This document shows, piece by piece, positions 56,889-64,000 of a stretch of 64,000 nucleotides of DNA. Within the stretch, counting starts at the first letter, position 1; every line of letters begins with the position of its first letter. Source of the stretch: Rubrobacter xylanophilus (lineage in GTDB: Bacteria; Actinomycetota; Rubrobacteria; Rubrobacterales; Rubrobacteraceae). Both the position numbers and the translations under genes were made by a program. Below the pieces are notes generated by a model, which was not told the origin of the DNA, did not search any database, and saw only the letters and a program-made list of their open reading frames with translations. Where the stretch lies: NCBI RefSeq assembly GCF_007164525.1, contig NZ_AP019791.1, forward strand, positions 793,501 through 857,500, in the 5' to 3' direction.

Positions 56889-58124
56889 CTATTCCACCTT
56901 CTCGAGGACCATGGCGATACCCTGGCCCACCCCGATGCACATCGTCGCGAGCCCCAGCGTCGCGTCCTCCCTGCGCCGCATCTCGTGCACCAGCGTGGTG
57001 AGGATACGCGCCCCGGAGCATCCCAAAGGGTGTCCGAGCGCGATCGCGCCGCCGTTGGGGTTGAGCCTCTCGTCCTCGGGGTCCATCCCCCACTCGTAGA
57101 GCACGGCCAGGCTCTGCGCCGCGAACGCCTCGTTCAGCTCGACGAGGCCGACGTCGTCCAGCGTTATGCCCGCCCTCTCGAGCGCCTTCCGCGTCGCGGG
57201 AACGGGCCCGATGCCCATAACCCGCGGCGGTACCCCGGCGACCCCGATGCTCCTTATCCTGGCCAGGGGCTCGAGACCGTGGGCCCTGGCGTACTCCTTC
57301 GAGACGAGAAGCACCGCAGCCGCCCCATCGTTCAGGGGCGAGGAGTTCCCGGCGGTGACCGTCCCGCCCTTCTTGAAGACGGGCTTCAGTCTGGCGAGCT
57401 TCTCCAGGGAGGTGTCGCGCCTGGGGCCCTCGTCGGCCTCGACGAGACGCTCCTCCTTTCTGGTCTTCACCGGCACGGGGACGATCTCATCCCGGAAGCG
57501 CTTTGCGTCCTGGGCGGCCACCGCCTTCCGGTGGCTGGCGAGGGCGAAGCGGTCCTGCCTCTCGCGCGAGATCTCGTACTTCCCGGCGAGGTCCTCGACG
57601 AGGTTCTCGGCGGTCATCCCCAGAGAGTCGGTGTGGCCCCACTCCTCCATCTTCGGGTTGGTGAGCCGCCAGCCCAAAGTCGTGTCGTACAGCGTGGTGT
57701 GCCCGGTGGGGTACGCCCTCTCGGGCTTCGGCATCACCCACGGCGCGCGGCTCATCGACTCGACCCCGCCGCCGACGTAGACGTCGGCCTCGCCGAGCAT
57801 GACGGCGCGGGCGGCCTGCGCCACGGCCTCGAGCCCGGAGCCGCACAGTCTGTTCACCGTGGCCCCCGCCACCTCCAGGGGAAAACCCGCCAGGATCAGG
57901 CTCATCCTCGCGACGTTGCGGTTGTCCTCCCCGGCCTGGTTGGCGCACCCGAAGTAGACGTCCTCGACCTCGGAGGGCGGGACACCGGTGCGCTGCATGA
58001 GCTCGGAGAGGGCTATGGCCCCGAGGTCGTCGGGGCGTACCGGGGAGAGGGCCCCGCCGTGCCTGCCGACGGGCGTCCTCACCGCCCCGACGATCCAGGC
58101 TTCGTTTGCTCCTCCGTATGCCAT
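56889..58124 (-). CDS. pcaF: 3-oxoadipyl-CoA/acyl-CoA thiolase
   Basis: 411 residues. Active-site Cys in [18 protein letters not shown] (about 95), His in [16 protein letters not shown] and the C-terminal [28 protein letters not shown] with His and Cys. Position between pcaJ and pcaH argues for 3-oxoadipyl-CoA thiolase, producing succinyl-CoA and acetyl-CoA. It is also the only thiolase in the window and might cleave an aroylacetyl-CoA from the ligase at 42843-44825. Confidence 0.93.
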   Translation of the reverse strand: MAYGGANEAWIVGAVRTPVGRHGGALSPVRPDDLGAIALSELMQRTGVPPSEVEDVYFGCANQAGEDNRNVARMSLILAGFPLEVAGATVNRLCGSGLEAVAQAARAVMLGEADVYVGGGVESMSRAPWVMPKPERAYPTGHTTLYDTTLGWRLTNPKMEEWGHTDSLGMTAENLVEDLAGKYEISRERQDRFALASHRKAVAAQDAKRFRDEIVPVPVKTRKEERLVEADEGPRRDTSLEKLARLKPVFKKGGTVTAGNSSPLNDGAAAVLLVSKEYARAHGLEPLARIRSIGVAGVPPRVMGIGPVPATRKALERAGITLDDVGLVELNEAFAAQSLAVLYEWGMDPEDERLNPNGGAIALGHPLGCSGARILTTLVHEMRRREDATLGLATMCIGVGQGIAMVLEKVE

Positions 58125-58144
58125 CCGCTACAGGCTCCTCTCTC

Positions 58145-58921
58145 TCATCCCGCTCCTTCTTTCCTCGCCGCCTCGGTCTTCCTCCTGAGCTCGCGCAGGA
58201 CCCCAAGCTCCTCTTCGGTGGGAGGAGCGGTGGTCTTCAGGTCGTCGGAGACGGCGAGATCCCAGCCGGTCTGCTCTCTCACCTGATCGACCTCCACCCC
58301 GGGGTGGACGGCGACGAGCTCGAGCTCTCTGCTCTCCTCCCGGGGCCTCAGGATGCCGAGGTCGGTTATGACCATGGTGGGGCCCGCCCCGGTGTAGCCG
58401 AGCCCTTCTCTGGACTTCCCGCCCTTGTAGTGCCCGACGGAGGTGAGGAAGTCCAGGTTCTCGACGAAGGCGCGCCTCTTGTGCCTCAGGATTATGATCA
58501 CCTCTTTCGCCGAGGCGGCTATCTCGGGTGCGCCCCCGGCCCCGGGCAGTCTCACTTTGGGCTTCTGGTAGTCGCCTATGACGGTGGTGTTTATGTTGGC
58601 GTAGCGGTCTATCTGCGCGGCCCCCAGGAACCCGACGTCTATCCTCCCCGCCTGCAGCCAGTAGTTGAAGATCTCCGGCACCGAGACCACGGAGTCTGCC
58701 CTCTCGGCCAAAACCCCGTCGCCTATGGAGAGGGGCAGGACGTCGGGCTTCGCCCCAAGGGTGCCCGACTCGTAGATGAGCATGCACTCCGGAGCGTGGG
58801 TCCTTCGGGCCAGGTTCGCCGCCTCGGAGGGGAGCCCTATCCCGACGAAGCACAGCACCCCATCTCTGAGCTCTCTGGCTGCGGCGATGGACATCATCTC
58901 GTCCGGGGTGTATCCGCTCAA
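58145..58921 (-). CDS. pcaJ: 3-oxoadipate CoA-transferase subunit B
   Basis: 258 residues from the TTG at 58921, which overlaps the pcaI stop as TTGA; ATG 58897 is an alternative. CoA-transferase family: FVGIGLPSEAANLA, then the Glu-containing ECMLIYESGTLG, followed by RADVGFLGAAQID-like sequence and FVENLDFLTSVGHYKGG. It transfers CoA from succinyl-CoA to 3-oxoadipate with PcaI. Relatives also act in glutaconate pathways, but the pca operon context is decisive. Confidence 0.9.
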   Translation of the reverse strand: MSGYTPDEMMSIAAARELRDGVLCFVGIGLPSEAANLARRTHAPECMLIYESGTLGAKPDVLPLSIGDGVLAERADSVVSVPEIFNYWLQAGRIDVGFLGAAQIDRYANINTTVIGDYQKPKVRLPGAGGAPEIAASAKEVIIILRHKRRAFVENLDFLTSVGHYKGGKSREGLGYTGAGPTMVITDLGILRPREESRELELVAVHPGVEVDQVREQTGWDLAVSDDLKTTAPPTEEELGVLRELRRKTEAARKEGAG

Positions 58922-59778
58922 GCCTTCATCACCTCTTCCTTGCGGATGCTCCTCAGGTGCTCCTCGAAGCTCTCGACCCCCAGCACGTGCCGCTCCATCC
59001 ACCCGCGGAAGCGCTCCCTGTCGCGGCTTATCCCGTCCCATTCCTCGTAGAAGGCGTTGTCCCGCTCGTAGTAGCCGTGCGCGTAGGAGGGGTAGGCACC
59101 GCCGGGAACCTCACAGATGGCGTCGACCGCCACGGCGGGCAGGACGATCTGGAAGGGTCTCGGCTCGAACTCCTCGACGACCTCCTCGACGGTGACGATC
59201 ACCCTCCTGGCCGAGAGCGCCGCCTCCTTCTGGATGCCCGAGATGCCCCAGATGGCCACGTTGCCCCGCCGGTCGGCCTGCTGGGCGTGGATGACGGTCA
59301 CGTCCGGGTTGAGGGCCGGAACGGCCATGAGCTCCTCCCCGGTGAACGGGCATTTTATGGGGGCTACGGTACCGGTGACCCTGGGCAGATCGGTCCCCTT
59401 GTACCCCCGGAGTACCGCGAAGGGCAGCCCGGAGGCGCCGGCCACGTAGCGGTTGGCCATCCCGGCGTGGGAGTGCTCCTCCAGCTCCAGGGGGCGCGGC
59501 CAGCCGTTCTCCACCGCGTCGCGGAAGCGGTGGAGGCTCCCGACGCCGGGGTTGCCGCCCCAGGAGAAGACGAGCTTTTTGGCGCACCCCATCCCGATCA
59601 GCTGGTCGTAGATGAGGTCGGGGGTCATGCGGATGAGGGTCAGGTCCCCCTTCCGCTGGCGGATGATCTCGTGGGCGGCGGCCGTGGGGATCAGGTGCGT
59701 GAAACCCTCCAGCGCCACCGCATCCCCGTCGCGCACCAGCTTCGCCACCGCTTCTCTCAGGGAAGTCAGCTTGTCCAA
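58918..59778 (-). CDS. pcaI: 3-oxoadipate CoA-transferase subunit A
   Basis: 286 residues. LTSLREAVAKLVRDGDAVALEGFTHLIPTAAAHEIIRQ is the subunit-A N-terminus, with KLVFSWGGNPGVGSLHRFRD and HAQQADRRGNVAIWG following. First gene of the pcaIJ-pcaF-pcaHG-pcaB-pcaD-pcaC operon, which covers all steps from protocatechuate to succinyl-CoA and acetyl-CoA. TTG start at 59778. The 145-base gap to the divergent LysR gene carries the promoter and its dyad. Confidence 0.92.
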   Translation of the reverse strand: MDKLTSLREAVAKLVRDGDAVALEGFTHLIPTAAAHEIIRQRKGDLTLIRMTPDLIYDQLIGMGCAKKLVFSWGGNPGVGSLHRFRDAVENGWPRPLELEEHSHAGMANRYVAGASGLPFAVLRGYKGTDLPRVTGTVAPIKCPFTGEELMAVPALNPDVTVIHAQQADRRGNVAIWGISGIQKEAALSARRVIVTVEEVVEEFEPRPFQIVLPAVAVDAICEVPGGAYPSYAHGYYERDNAFYEEWDGISRDRERFRGWMERHVLGVESFEEHLRSIRKEEVMKA

Positions 59779-59847
59779 CGCCCGCCCTCACCTCCGGTAG
59801 CTAGCTTACCCCACCACGCCGCCGTTCTATCGGCCTCTTTGAAATTT

Positions 59848-59913
59848 ATTGTCGGGCAAAAGGCATTACAGCACAAATACGGTCTGCATAGCTTTTTATA
59901 CTCAGAGAGTATA
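59848..59913 (-). promoter_or_regulatory. LysR-type regulated promoter, copy E (pca operon)
   Basis: The best dyad of the five, TATACTCAGAGAGTATA (59897-59913), is a TATAC-N7-GTATA inverted repeat with T-N11-A spacing. Coding-strand GTATTTG is at 59874-59880, the -35 TTGTGC at 59871-59876, then 17 bases and -10 GACAAT at 59848-59853. The dyad centre falls at -64. It also lies 11-27 bases before the divergent LysR start, so the same site would allow autoregulation. Confidence 0.75.
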
Positions 59914-59923
59914 AGCTACAGGC

Positions 59924-60865
59924 ATGGAGCTGCGGCACCTGCGCTACTTCGTCGCGGTCGCGGAGGAGATGAGCTTCAACCGCGCGGCCCGGCGGCTGCG
60001 CATGGCCCAGCCGCCTTTGAGCACGCAGATAAAGCAGCTGGAGCGGGAGCTGGGGGTACGGCTGTTCGACCGGACGAGCCGGGGTGTGAGGCTCACGGAG
60101 GCGGGGGAGCTTCTGCTGGAGGAGGTGCGGCGGTTGTTCGTGCAGCTGGATCAGACGACCCGCCTGATCCAGCGGGTGGGGCACGGCGAGGTGGGTCGCC
60201 TGGCGCTGGGGTTCGTGCCGTCGGCCACGAACGAGGTGCTTCCGCCGATCCTGCGGGAGTTCACGTCCCGCTTTCCGGGGGTGGAGTTGTTTCTGCGGGA
60301 GATGCGCCCGGACATGGTGGTGCAGCGGCTGCACGAGCAGCAGATCGACGCGGGCTTCCTGTTCCTGCCACTGGAGGACGCGGCGCTCCACGTGGAGTGC
60401 ATCTCGCGGGAGCCGCTGGTGCTCGCGCTCCCGGAGTCGCATCCTCTGGCCTCCCGCCGGCAAGTGCGGCTGCAGGAGGTCTCCGAAGAGCCGTTCATCC
60501 TCCCCGCCCGCTACCCGATGCCCGGGCTCTACGGCCAGGTGACGGAAGCGTGCCGGGCAGCGGGCTTCGAGCCGAAGGCGGTGCAGAAGGACGTGTGGCT
60601 GATGCAGACGATCGTGGGGCTCGTGGCGGGCGGGATAGGGGTTGCCCTGGTCCCGGCCTCGGTGCGAAACCTCAGCCGCAGGGGCGTGGTGTACAGGCCG
60701 GTGCGGGGCCTCTCGCCGAGCGTGGAGCTCGGGATGGTCTGGCGCCGGGAGGCGCGCGGCGCGGTGCTGGCGGCGTTTTTGCAGGTGGCCCGGGAGGTCT
60801 CGACCCGGGATCCGCGAGCGCGAGCGGCCACGGGAAGAGATAATAGAAAGGCTGCGCGAGCGTGA
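59924..60865 (+). CDS. LysR-family transcriptional regulator, candidate regulator of the aromatic genes
   Basis: 313 residues. The N-terminal helix-turn-helix is MELRHLRYFVAVAEEMSFNRAARRLRMAQPPLSTQIKQLERELG, followed by FDRTSRGVRLTEAG. The effector domain (about 90-300) begins LALGFVPSATNEVLPPILREF, of the CatR/BenM type. Divergent from pcaI across copy E of the dyad promoter. Such regulators sense pathway intermediates (for example muconate or ketoadipate type compounds). Control of the other four copies is inference. Confidence 0.9.
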   Translation: MELRHLRYFVAVAEEMSFNRAARRLRMAQPPLSTQIKQLERELGVRLFDRTSRGVRLTEAGELLLEEVRRLFVQLDQTTRLIQRVGHGEVGRLALGFVPSATNEVLPPILREFTSRFPGVELFLREMRPDMVVQRLHEQQIDAGFLFLPLEDAALHVECISREPLVLALPESHPLASRRQVRLQEVSEEPFILPARYPMPGLYGQVTEACRAAGFEPKAVQKDVWLMQTIVGLVAGGIGVALVPASVRNLSRRGVVYRPVRGLSPSVELGMVWRREARGAVLAAFLQVAREVSTRDPRARAATGRDNRKAARA

Positions 60866-60888
60866 AACACACGGAGGGAGGGGAAGCT

Positions 60889-62004
60889 TTGCGACGCGAC
60901 AAACCACCGTTCAGGGCGGACCACGTGGGCAGCCTGCTGCGCCCGCCGGAGCTGCTGAGAGCCAGGGAGGAGTTCGCCGCGGGTGCCATCTCCGGCGAGG
61001 AGCTGCGCCGGGTTGAGGACGCGGCGATCCGGGAGGCGGTGCGGATGCAGGAGGATCTCGGGCTGCAGTCCGCCACCGACGGCGAGTTCCGGAGGGCCTC
61101 GTGGCACATGGACTTCATCTACCAGCTCGGCGGCATAGAGCAGGCGGAGGACAACCTGAAGGTGAGCTTCCGCAACGAGCGCGGCGTCATCGAGTTCACC
61201 CCCGCCGCGCTCAAGGTCTCCGGCAGGATCCACCTCAAGCACACCATCTTCGCCGACGCCTTCCGGTTCCTGAAGGAGCAGGTGAGCACCGCAACCCCGA
61301 AGCTCACGATCCCCTCCCCCAGCATGGTCCACTACCGCGGCGGGCGCGCGGCGATCGACGAGCGGGTCTACCCGGATCTGGAGGAGTTCTGGGAGGATCT
61401 CGGGGCCGCCTACGCCGACGAGATCCAGGCGCTCGGCGAGCTCGGGTGCACCTACCTGCAGCTCGACGATACCAGCCTCGCCTACCTCAACGACCCCAAG
61501 CAGCGCGAGCACATCGCCGCCCTGGGCGGCGACGCCGAGCACCAACACGAGATCTACATCCGCACCATCAACCGGGCCCTCGAAGGCAGACCCGAAGGGA
61601 TGACGGTCACCACCCATATGTGTCGCGGCAACTTCCGCTCCTCGTGGGCCGCCGAGGGCGGCTACGACTTCGTCGCCGAAGCCCTCTTCAACGAGCTGGA
61701 GGTCGACGGCTTCTTCCTGGAGTACGACGACGCCCGCTCCGGCGGGTTCGAGCCCCTGAGGTTCGTCCCACCGGGCAAGATGGTCGTCCTGGGACTGGTC
61801 ACCACCAAGCGGGGCGAACTCGAAGACAGGGACACCCTCAAGCGGCGCATCGAAGAGGCCAGCCGCTACGTTCCCATCGAACAGCTCTGCCTCTCGCCCC
61901 AGTGCGGCTTCTCCTCGACGGTGGAGGGCAACGAGCTCACCAGAGAACAGCAGGCCGCCAAACTCCGCCTCGTCGTGGAGACCGCCGAAGAGGTCTGGGG
62001 ATAG
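60889..62004 (+). CDS. MetE-like cobalamin-independent methyltransferase
   Basis: 371 residues from the TTG at 60889, five bases after GGAGGGAGGGG; a GTG at 60862 that overlaps the LysR stop is possible. Single MetE C-terminal-type barrel (YxjG/YxjH-like): RADHVGSLLRPPELL, TDGEFRR, and zinc ligands in TTHMCRGNF (His and Cys) and LSPQCGFSS (Cys). LQLDDTSLAYL matches the substrate region. Moves a methyl group to a thiol, perhaps from methyl-THF, which the O-demethylase would supply. The acceptor is unknown. Next to the LysR gene on the plus strand. Confidence 0.82.
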   Translation: MRRDKPPFRADHVGSLLRPPELLRAREEFAAGAISGEELRRVEDAAIREAVRMQEDLGLQSATDGEFRRASWHMDFIYQLGGIEQAEDNLKVSFRNERGVIEFTPAALKVSGRIHLKHTIFADAFRFLKEQVSTATPKLTIPSPSMVHYRGGRAAIDERVYPDLEEFWEDLGAAYADEIQALGELGCTYLQLDDTSLAYLNDPKQREHIAALGGDAEHQHEIYIRTINRALEGRPEGMTVTTHMCRGNFRSSWAAEGGYDFVAEALFNELEVDGFFLEYDDARSGGFEPLRFVPPGKMVVLGLVTTKRGELEDRDTLKRRIEEASRYVPIEQLCLSPQCGFSSTVEGNELTREQQAAKLRLVVETAEEVWG

Positions 62005-62040
62005 GGAAAGCCAGAGGATCGCAGCGGGAAAGTCTCGGAT

Positions 62041-62074
62041 GCAGGGCCTCACGACGTCCGCCGCGAGGCCCTGC
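62041..62074 (+). terminator. Inverted repeat after the MetE-like gene
   Basis: GCAGGGCCTC (62041-62050) and GAGGCCCTGC (62065-62074) form a perfect ten-base stem with a 14-base loop, 37 bases after the stop codon. No T-run. It may end the LysR/MetE-like transcript before aroQ; an operator for aroQ is the alternative. Confidence 0.45.
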
Positions 62075-62169
62075 GAGGCGGCGGGACGACACGAGTCTCC
62101 GCCGGACCGTCCCGTACGTCGTGTGCGATGATCTCTCCGCAACCAGAGAGCAGAATGCGGAGGTGTTAG

Positions 62170-62631
62170 GTGGCGAGGGTATTCGTTCTCAACGGGGTGA
62201 ACCTCGGGGCCCTGGGGACGCGCCGTCCGGAGGTCTACGGTACGCTGACGCTCGGGGACATCGAGCGGAGGCTGCGCGAGAGGTTCCCGAAGGTCGGGTT
62301 CGAGTTCCGGCAGACGGACTACGAGGGGGAGATGGTCGGTTTCGTGCACGAAGCAAGGGAGAGCGATGGGATAGTGATCAACCCCGGCGCCTGGACCCAC
62401 TACTCCTACGCCCTCCACGACGCGCTGGAGGCGGTCGAGGGGGTGCCGAAGGTGGAGGTCCACCTCTCGAACGTCCACGCCCGGGAGCCCTGGCGGCGCC
62501 ACTCCGTGATCTCGCCCGCCGTCGAAGCCGTGGTCGCAGGGATGGGCCCCTACGGCTACGAGGTAGCCGTAGGCTACGTGCTCGGGCGGTCGGAGGCACG
62601 GCGCGGTGATCCCCCGGAGGTGAACCCATGA
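62170..62631 (+). CDS. aroQ: 3-dehydroquinate dehydratase, type II
   Basis: 153 residues. Active-site motifs: LNGVNLGALGTRRPEVYGT with the catalytic Arg/Tyr loop (Tyr about 24), INPGAWTHYSYALHDAL with His, VEVHLSNVHAREPWRRHSVISP. GTG start follows GGAGG. Interconverts 3-dehydroquinate and 3-dehydroshikimate. With the dehydrogenase and TIM-barrel genes behind it, a catabolic quinate role is more likely than shikimate biosynthesis. Overlaps the next gene by four bases (ATGA). Confidence 0.93.
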   Translation: MARVFVLNGVNLGALGTRRPEVYGTLTLGDIERRLRERFPKVGFEFRQTDYEGEMVGFVHEARESDGIVINPGAWTHYSYALHDALEAVEGVPKVEVHLSNVHAREPWRRHSVISPAVEAVVAGMGPYGYEVAVGYVLGRSEARRGDPPEVNP

Positions 62632-63653
62632 AGGCCTTCGTAAAGACGGGCTCCCGGCCCGGGGAGGCCGATGTCGAAGACGTGCCGGTCCCCGAGCCCG
62701 GCCCTGGCGAGGTGCTGCTGCGGGTGGCCGCCTGCGGGGTCTGCGGGAGCGACGTGCACGCCTTCAGGTCGGATCCCGGCTTCGAATGGATAAGGACGCC
62801 GGTAGCGCTCGGGCACGAGTTCTCCGGCACGGTGGAGGCCCTCGGGGCGGGTGTGGAGCGGGTGGCATCGGGAGACCGGGTCGTCGCGGTGGCGATACAG
62901 GGCTGCGGCCGCTGCGAGCTCTGCATCGCAGGCCTGACGCAGCTGTGCCCGGACCGCGTGGCCGTAGGACTCTCGCGCGACGGGGGGATGGCGGAGTATG
63001 CAGTCATGCCCGAGGAGCACCTCGTCCCCATACCGGAGGGCCTGGATCTCACCCTGGCGGCCCTCTGTGAGCCGCTCGCGGTGGCCGTGCGCGCCGTGGA
63101 CGTGCGGGCGAGGGTGGAGCCCCGGCAGAGGGTCGTCGTCTCAGGGCCTGGTCCCATAGGCACTCTGTGCGCTTTGGTGGCGAGGCTGCGCGGGGCCGAG
63201 GTGCTTCTGACCGGCATCGGCCAGGACGCGGAGGTGCGTCTGCCCGCGGCGGAGCGTGCCGGGATAAGAGCGGCGAACCTGAGCGAGGCGCCGCTGGAGG
63301 AGCACCTGCGGGACGCCTTCGGCGGGCCCCCGGACGTCTGGATCGAGAGCTCCGGCTCGGTGAGGGCGCTCGAGTCGGCGCTAGAGAGCGTACGGGCGGG
63401 AGGAACGGTCGTCGTGGTCGGGTTGTACGCCGAGGAGATGCGCTTCTTCCCGACCGCCGCGGTGCGCAGGGAGCTGAGCCTGCTCTTCAGCTACTCCTGC
63501 AACCGCCAGGACTACCGGGCGGCCCTGGAGTTGCTCGCGGGCGGCGACCTCGACCTCAGGCCGCTCATCTCGACGTACCCCCTCGAAAGGGCGCCCGAGG
63601 CGGTCGAAGCAGTCGCAGCGGGACGGACCGTGAAGGCGGTGCTCGTCCCGTGA
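62628..63653 (+). CDS. Zinc-dependent medium-chain alcohol dehydrogenase
   Basis: 341 residues. Catalytic zinc site: AACGVCGSDVHAF with Cys and GHEFSGTVEALG with His-Glu. The structural zinc Cys set lies in GCGRCELCIAGLTQLCPD. The Rossmann loop is VVVSGPGPIGTLCALVARLRG. Resembles sorbitol or threonine dehydrogenases. Coupled to aroQ and to the next gene, it may oxidise quinate or shikimate, though the usual enzymes for that are of other families. Substrate uncertain. Confidence 0.85.
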   Translation: MKAFVKTGSRPGEADVEDVPVPEPGPGEVLLRVAACGVCGSDVHAFRSDPGFEWIRTPVALGHEFSGTVEALGAGVERVASGDRVVAVAIQGCGRCELCIAGLTQLCPDRVAVGLSRDGGMAEYAVMPEEHLVPIPEGLDLTLAALCEPLAVAVRAVDVRARVEPRQRVVVSGPGPIGTLCALVARLRGAEVLLTGIGQDAEVRLPAAERAGIRAANLSEAPLEEHLRDAFGGPPDVWIESSGSVRALESALESVRAGGTVVVVGLYAEEMRFFPTAAVRRELSLLFSYSCNRQDYRAALELLAGGDLDLRPLISTYPLERAPEAVEAVAAGRTVKAVLVP

Positions 63654-64000
63654 GCGCTGAGCGCGAGATAGGAATAGATCACCTCACGATGCTCGACGTC
63701 TCCCCTCCCGAGCTGGTGAGCGTCGCCCACGAGGCCGGCTTCGACGCGGTAAGCCCCCGCGTCTGGGCTTCGATCCCGGAGGAAGAGCCCTGGCCCATGA
63801 CCCCCGGCTCCCCCATGCTGGAGGAGACCGCGAGCCGGCTGGAGGCGACAGGGGTGCGAGCGCTCAGCGTGGAGGTCGTCCGCATCGGTCCCGGCACGAG
63901 GCGCGAGGACTACGAGGCTGCTTTAGAGGCCGGAGCACGGCTCGGTGCCCGCTACGTCACCGTCAACTCCGACGACCCAGATCTGGACCGCGCGAGCGAG
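63650..64000 (+). CDS. TIM-barrel sugar-phosphate isomerase-like protein (partial at right edge)
   Basis: 117 residues before the window ends. GTG at 63650 overlaps the dehydrogenase stop. EIGIDHLTMLDVSPPELVSVAHEAGFDAVSPRVW and EDYEAALEAGARLGARYVTVNSDD fit the AP-endonuclease-2/xylose-isomerase-like barrel. The family includes 3-dehydroshikimate dehydratases (QuiC/AsbF type), which make protocatechuate. That role would complete a quinate branch to the pca operon but cannot be shown from the N-terminal third alone. Confidence 0.75.
   Translation, partial: MSAEREIGIDHLTMLDVSPPELVSVAHEAGFDAVSPRVWASIPEEEPWPMTPGSPMLEETASRLEATGVRALSVEVVRIGPGTRREDYEAALEAGARLGARYVTVNSDDPDLDRASE

Overview
The window is high-GC DNA with densely packed genes, GTG and TTG starts, and an actinobacterial gene order (obg-rpmA-rplU beside rodA-mreDCB, valS beside clpX-clpP-tig). 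I infer a deep-branching actinobacterium, probably Rubrobacter-like; this rests on gene content and composition, not on a database search. Almost everything from 1 to 59.8 kb is on the minus strand; the last 4 kb is on the plus strand.

Region 1 (1-24.7 kb) is housekeeping. In transcription order from right to left it holds a Kef-type antiporter, tRNA-Leu, tig, clpP, clpX, valS, folC, a zinc-ribbon membrane protein, ndk, maf, radC, mreB-mreC-mreD-rodA, rplU-rpmA-obg-nadD-rsfS, tRNA-Ala, comEA-comEC, holA, lepA, hrcA and the start of dnaJ. rpsT is the only plus-strand gene.

Region 2 (24.7-36.5 kb) is mixed: an LCP cell-wall ligase, an MFS carrier paired with a benzoylformate-decarboxylase-like enzyme, a divergent cupin gene interrupted by an in-frame TGA, an inositol-monophosphatase-family enzyme, an ABC-2 exporter, a LuxR-type two-component system, tRNA-His and a CynX-type carrier.

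Region 3 (36.5-64 kb) is a large island for lignin-type aromatic compounds. (a) A seven-gene operon (51844 down to 42843) encodes a two-protein PEP-synthase-like phosphotransferase resembling phenylphosphate synthase, a three-subunit biotin-dependent carboxylase, a HAD phosphatase and an acetoacetyl-CoA-synthetase-like ligase. This parts list fits ATP-dependent phosphorylation and carboxylation of hydroxyacetophenones (4-hydroxyacetophenone, acetovanillone), giving an aroylacetate and its CoA ester. (b) A LigM/DesA-type tetrahydrofolate-dependent O-demethylase, with metF, folD, fchA and fhs, would remove aromatic methoxyl groups and oxidise the methyl to formate with ATP recovery. (c) pobA and a complete pcaIJ-pcaF-pcaHG-pcaB-pcaD-pcaC operon take 4-hydroxybenzoate and protocatechuate to succinate and acetyl-CoA. 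(d) On the plus strand, a LysR regulator, a MetE-like methyltransferase, aroQ, a zinc dehydrogenase and a TIM-barrel protein suggest a quinate/shikimate branch.

The main regulatory observation is one promoter architecture repeated five times: a 17-bp dyad centred near -65 and a GTATTTG (once GTATTGG) box overlapping the -35. It precedes the pca operon, the phosphorylation/carboxylation operon, the O-demethylase, the decarboxylase gene and the cupin gene. The pca copy lies between pcaI and the LysR gene, so the LysR protein is the obvious candidate regulator. A second shared motif, TTGTNAACAATATTG, marks fhs and metF.
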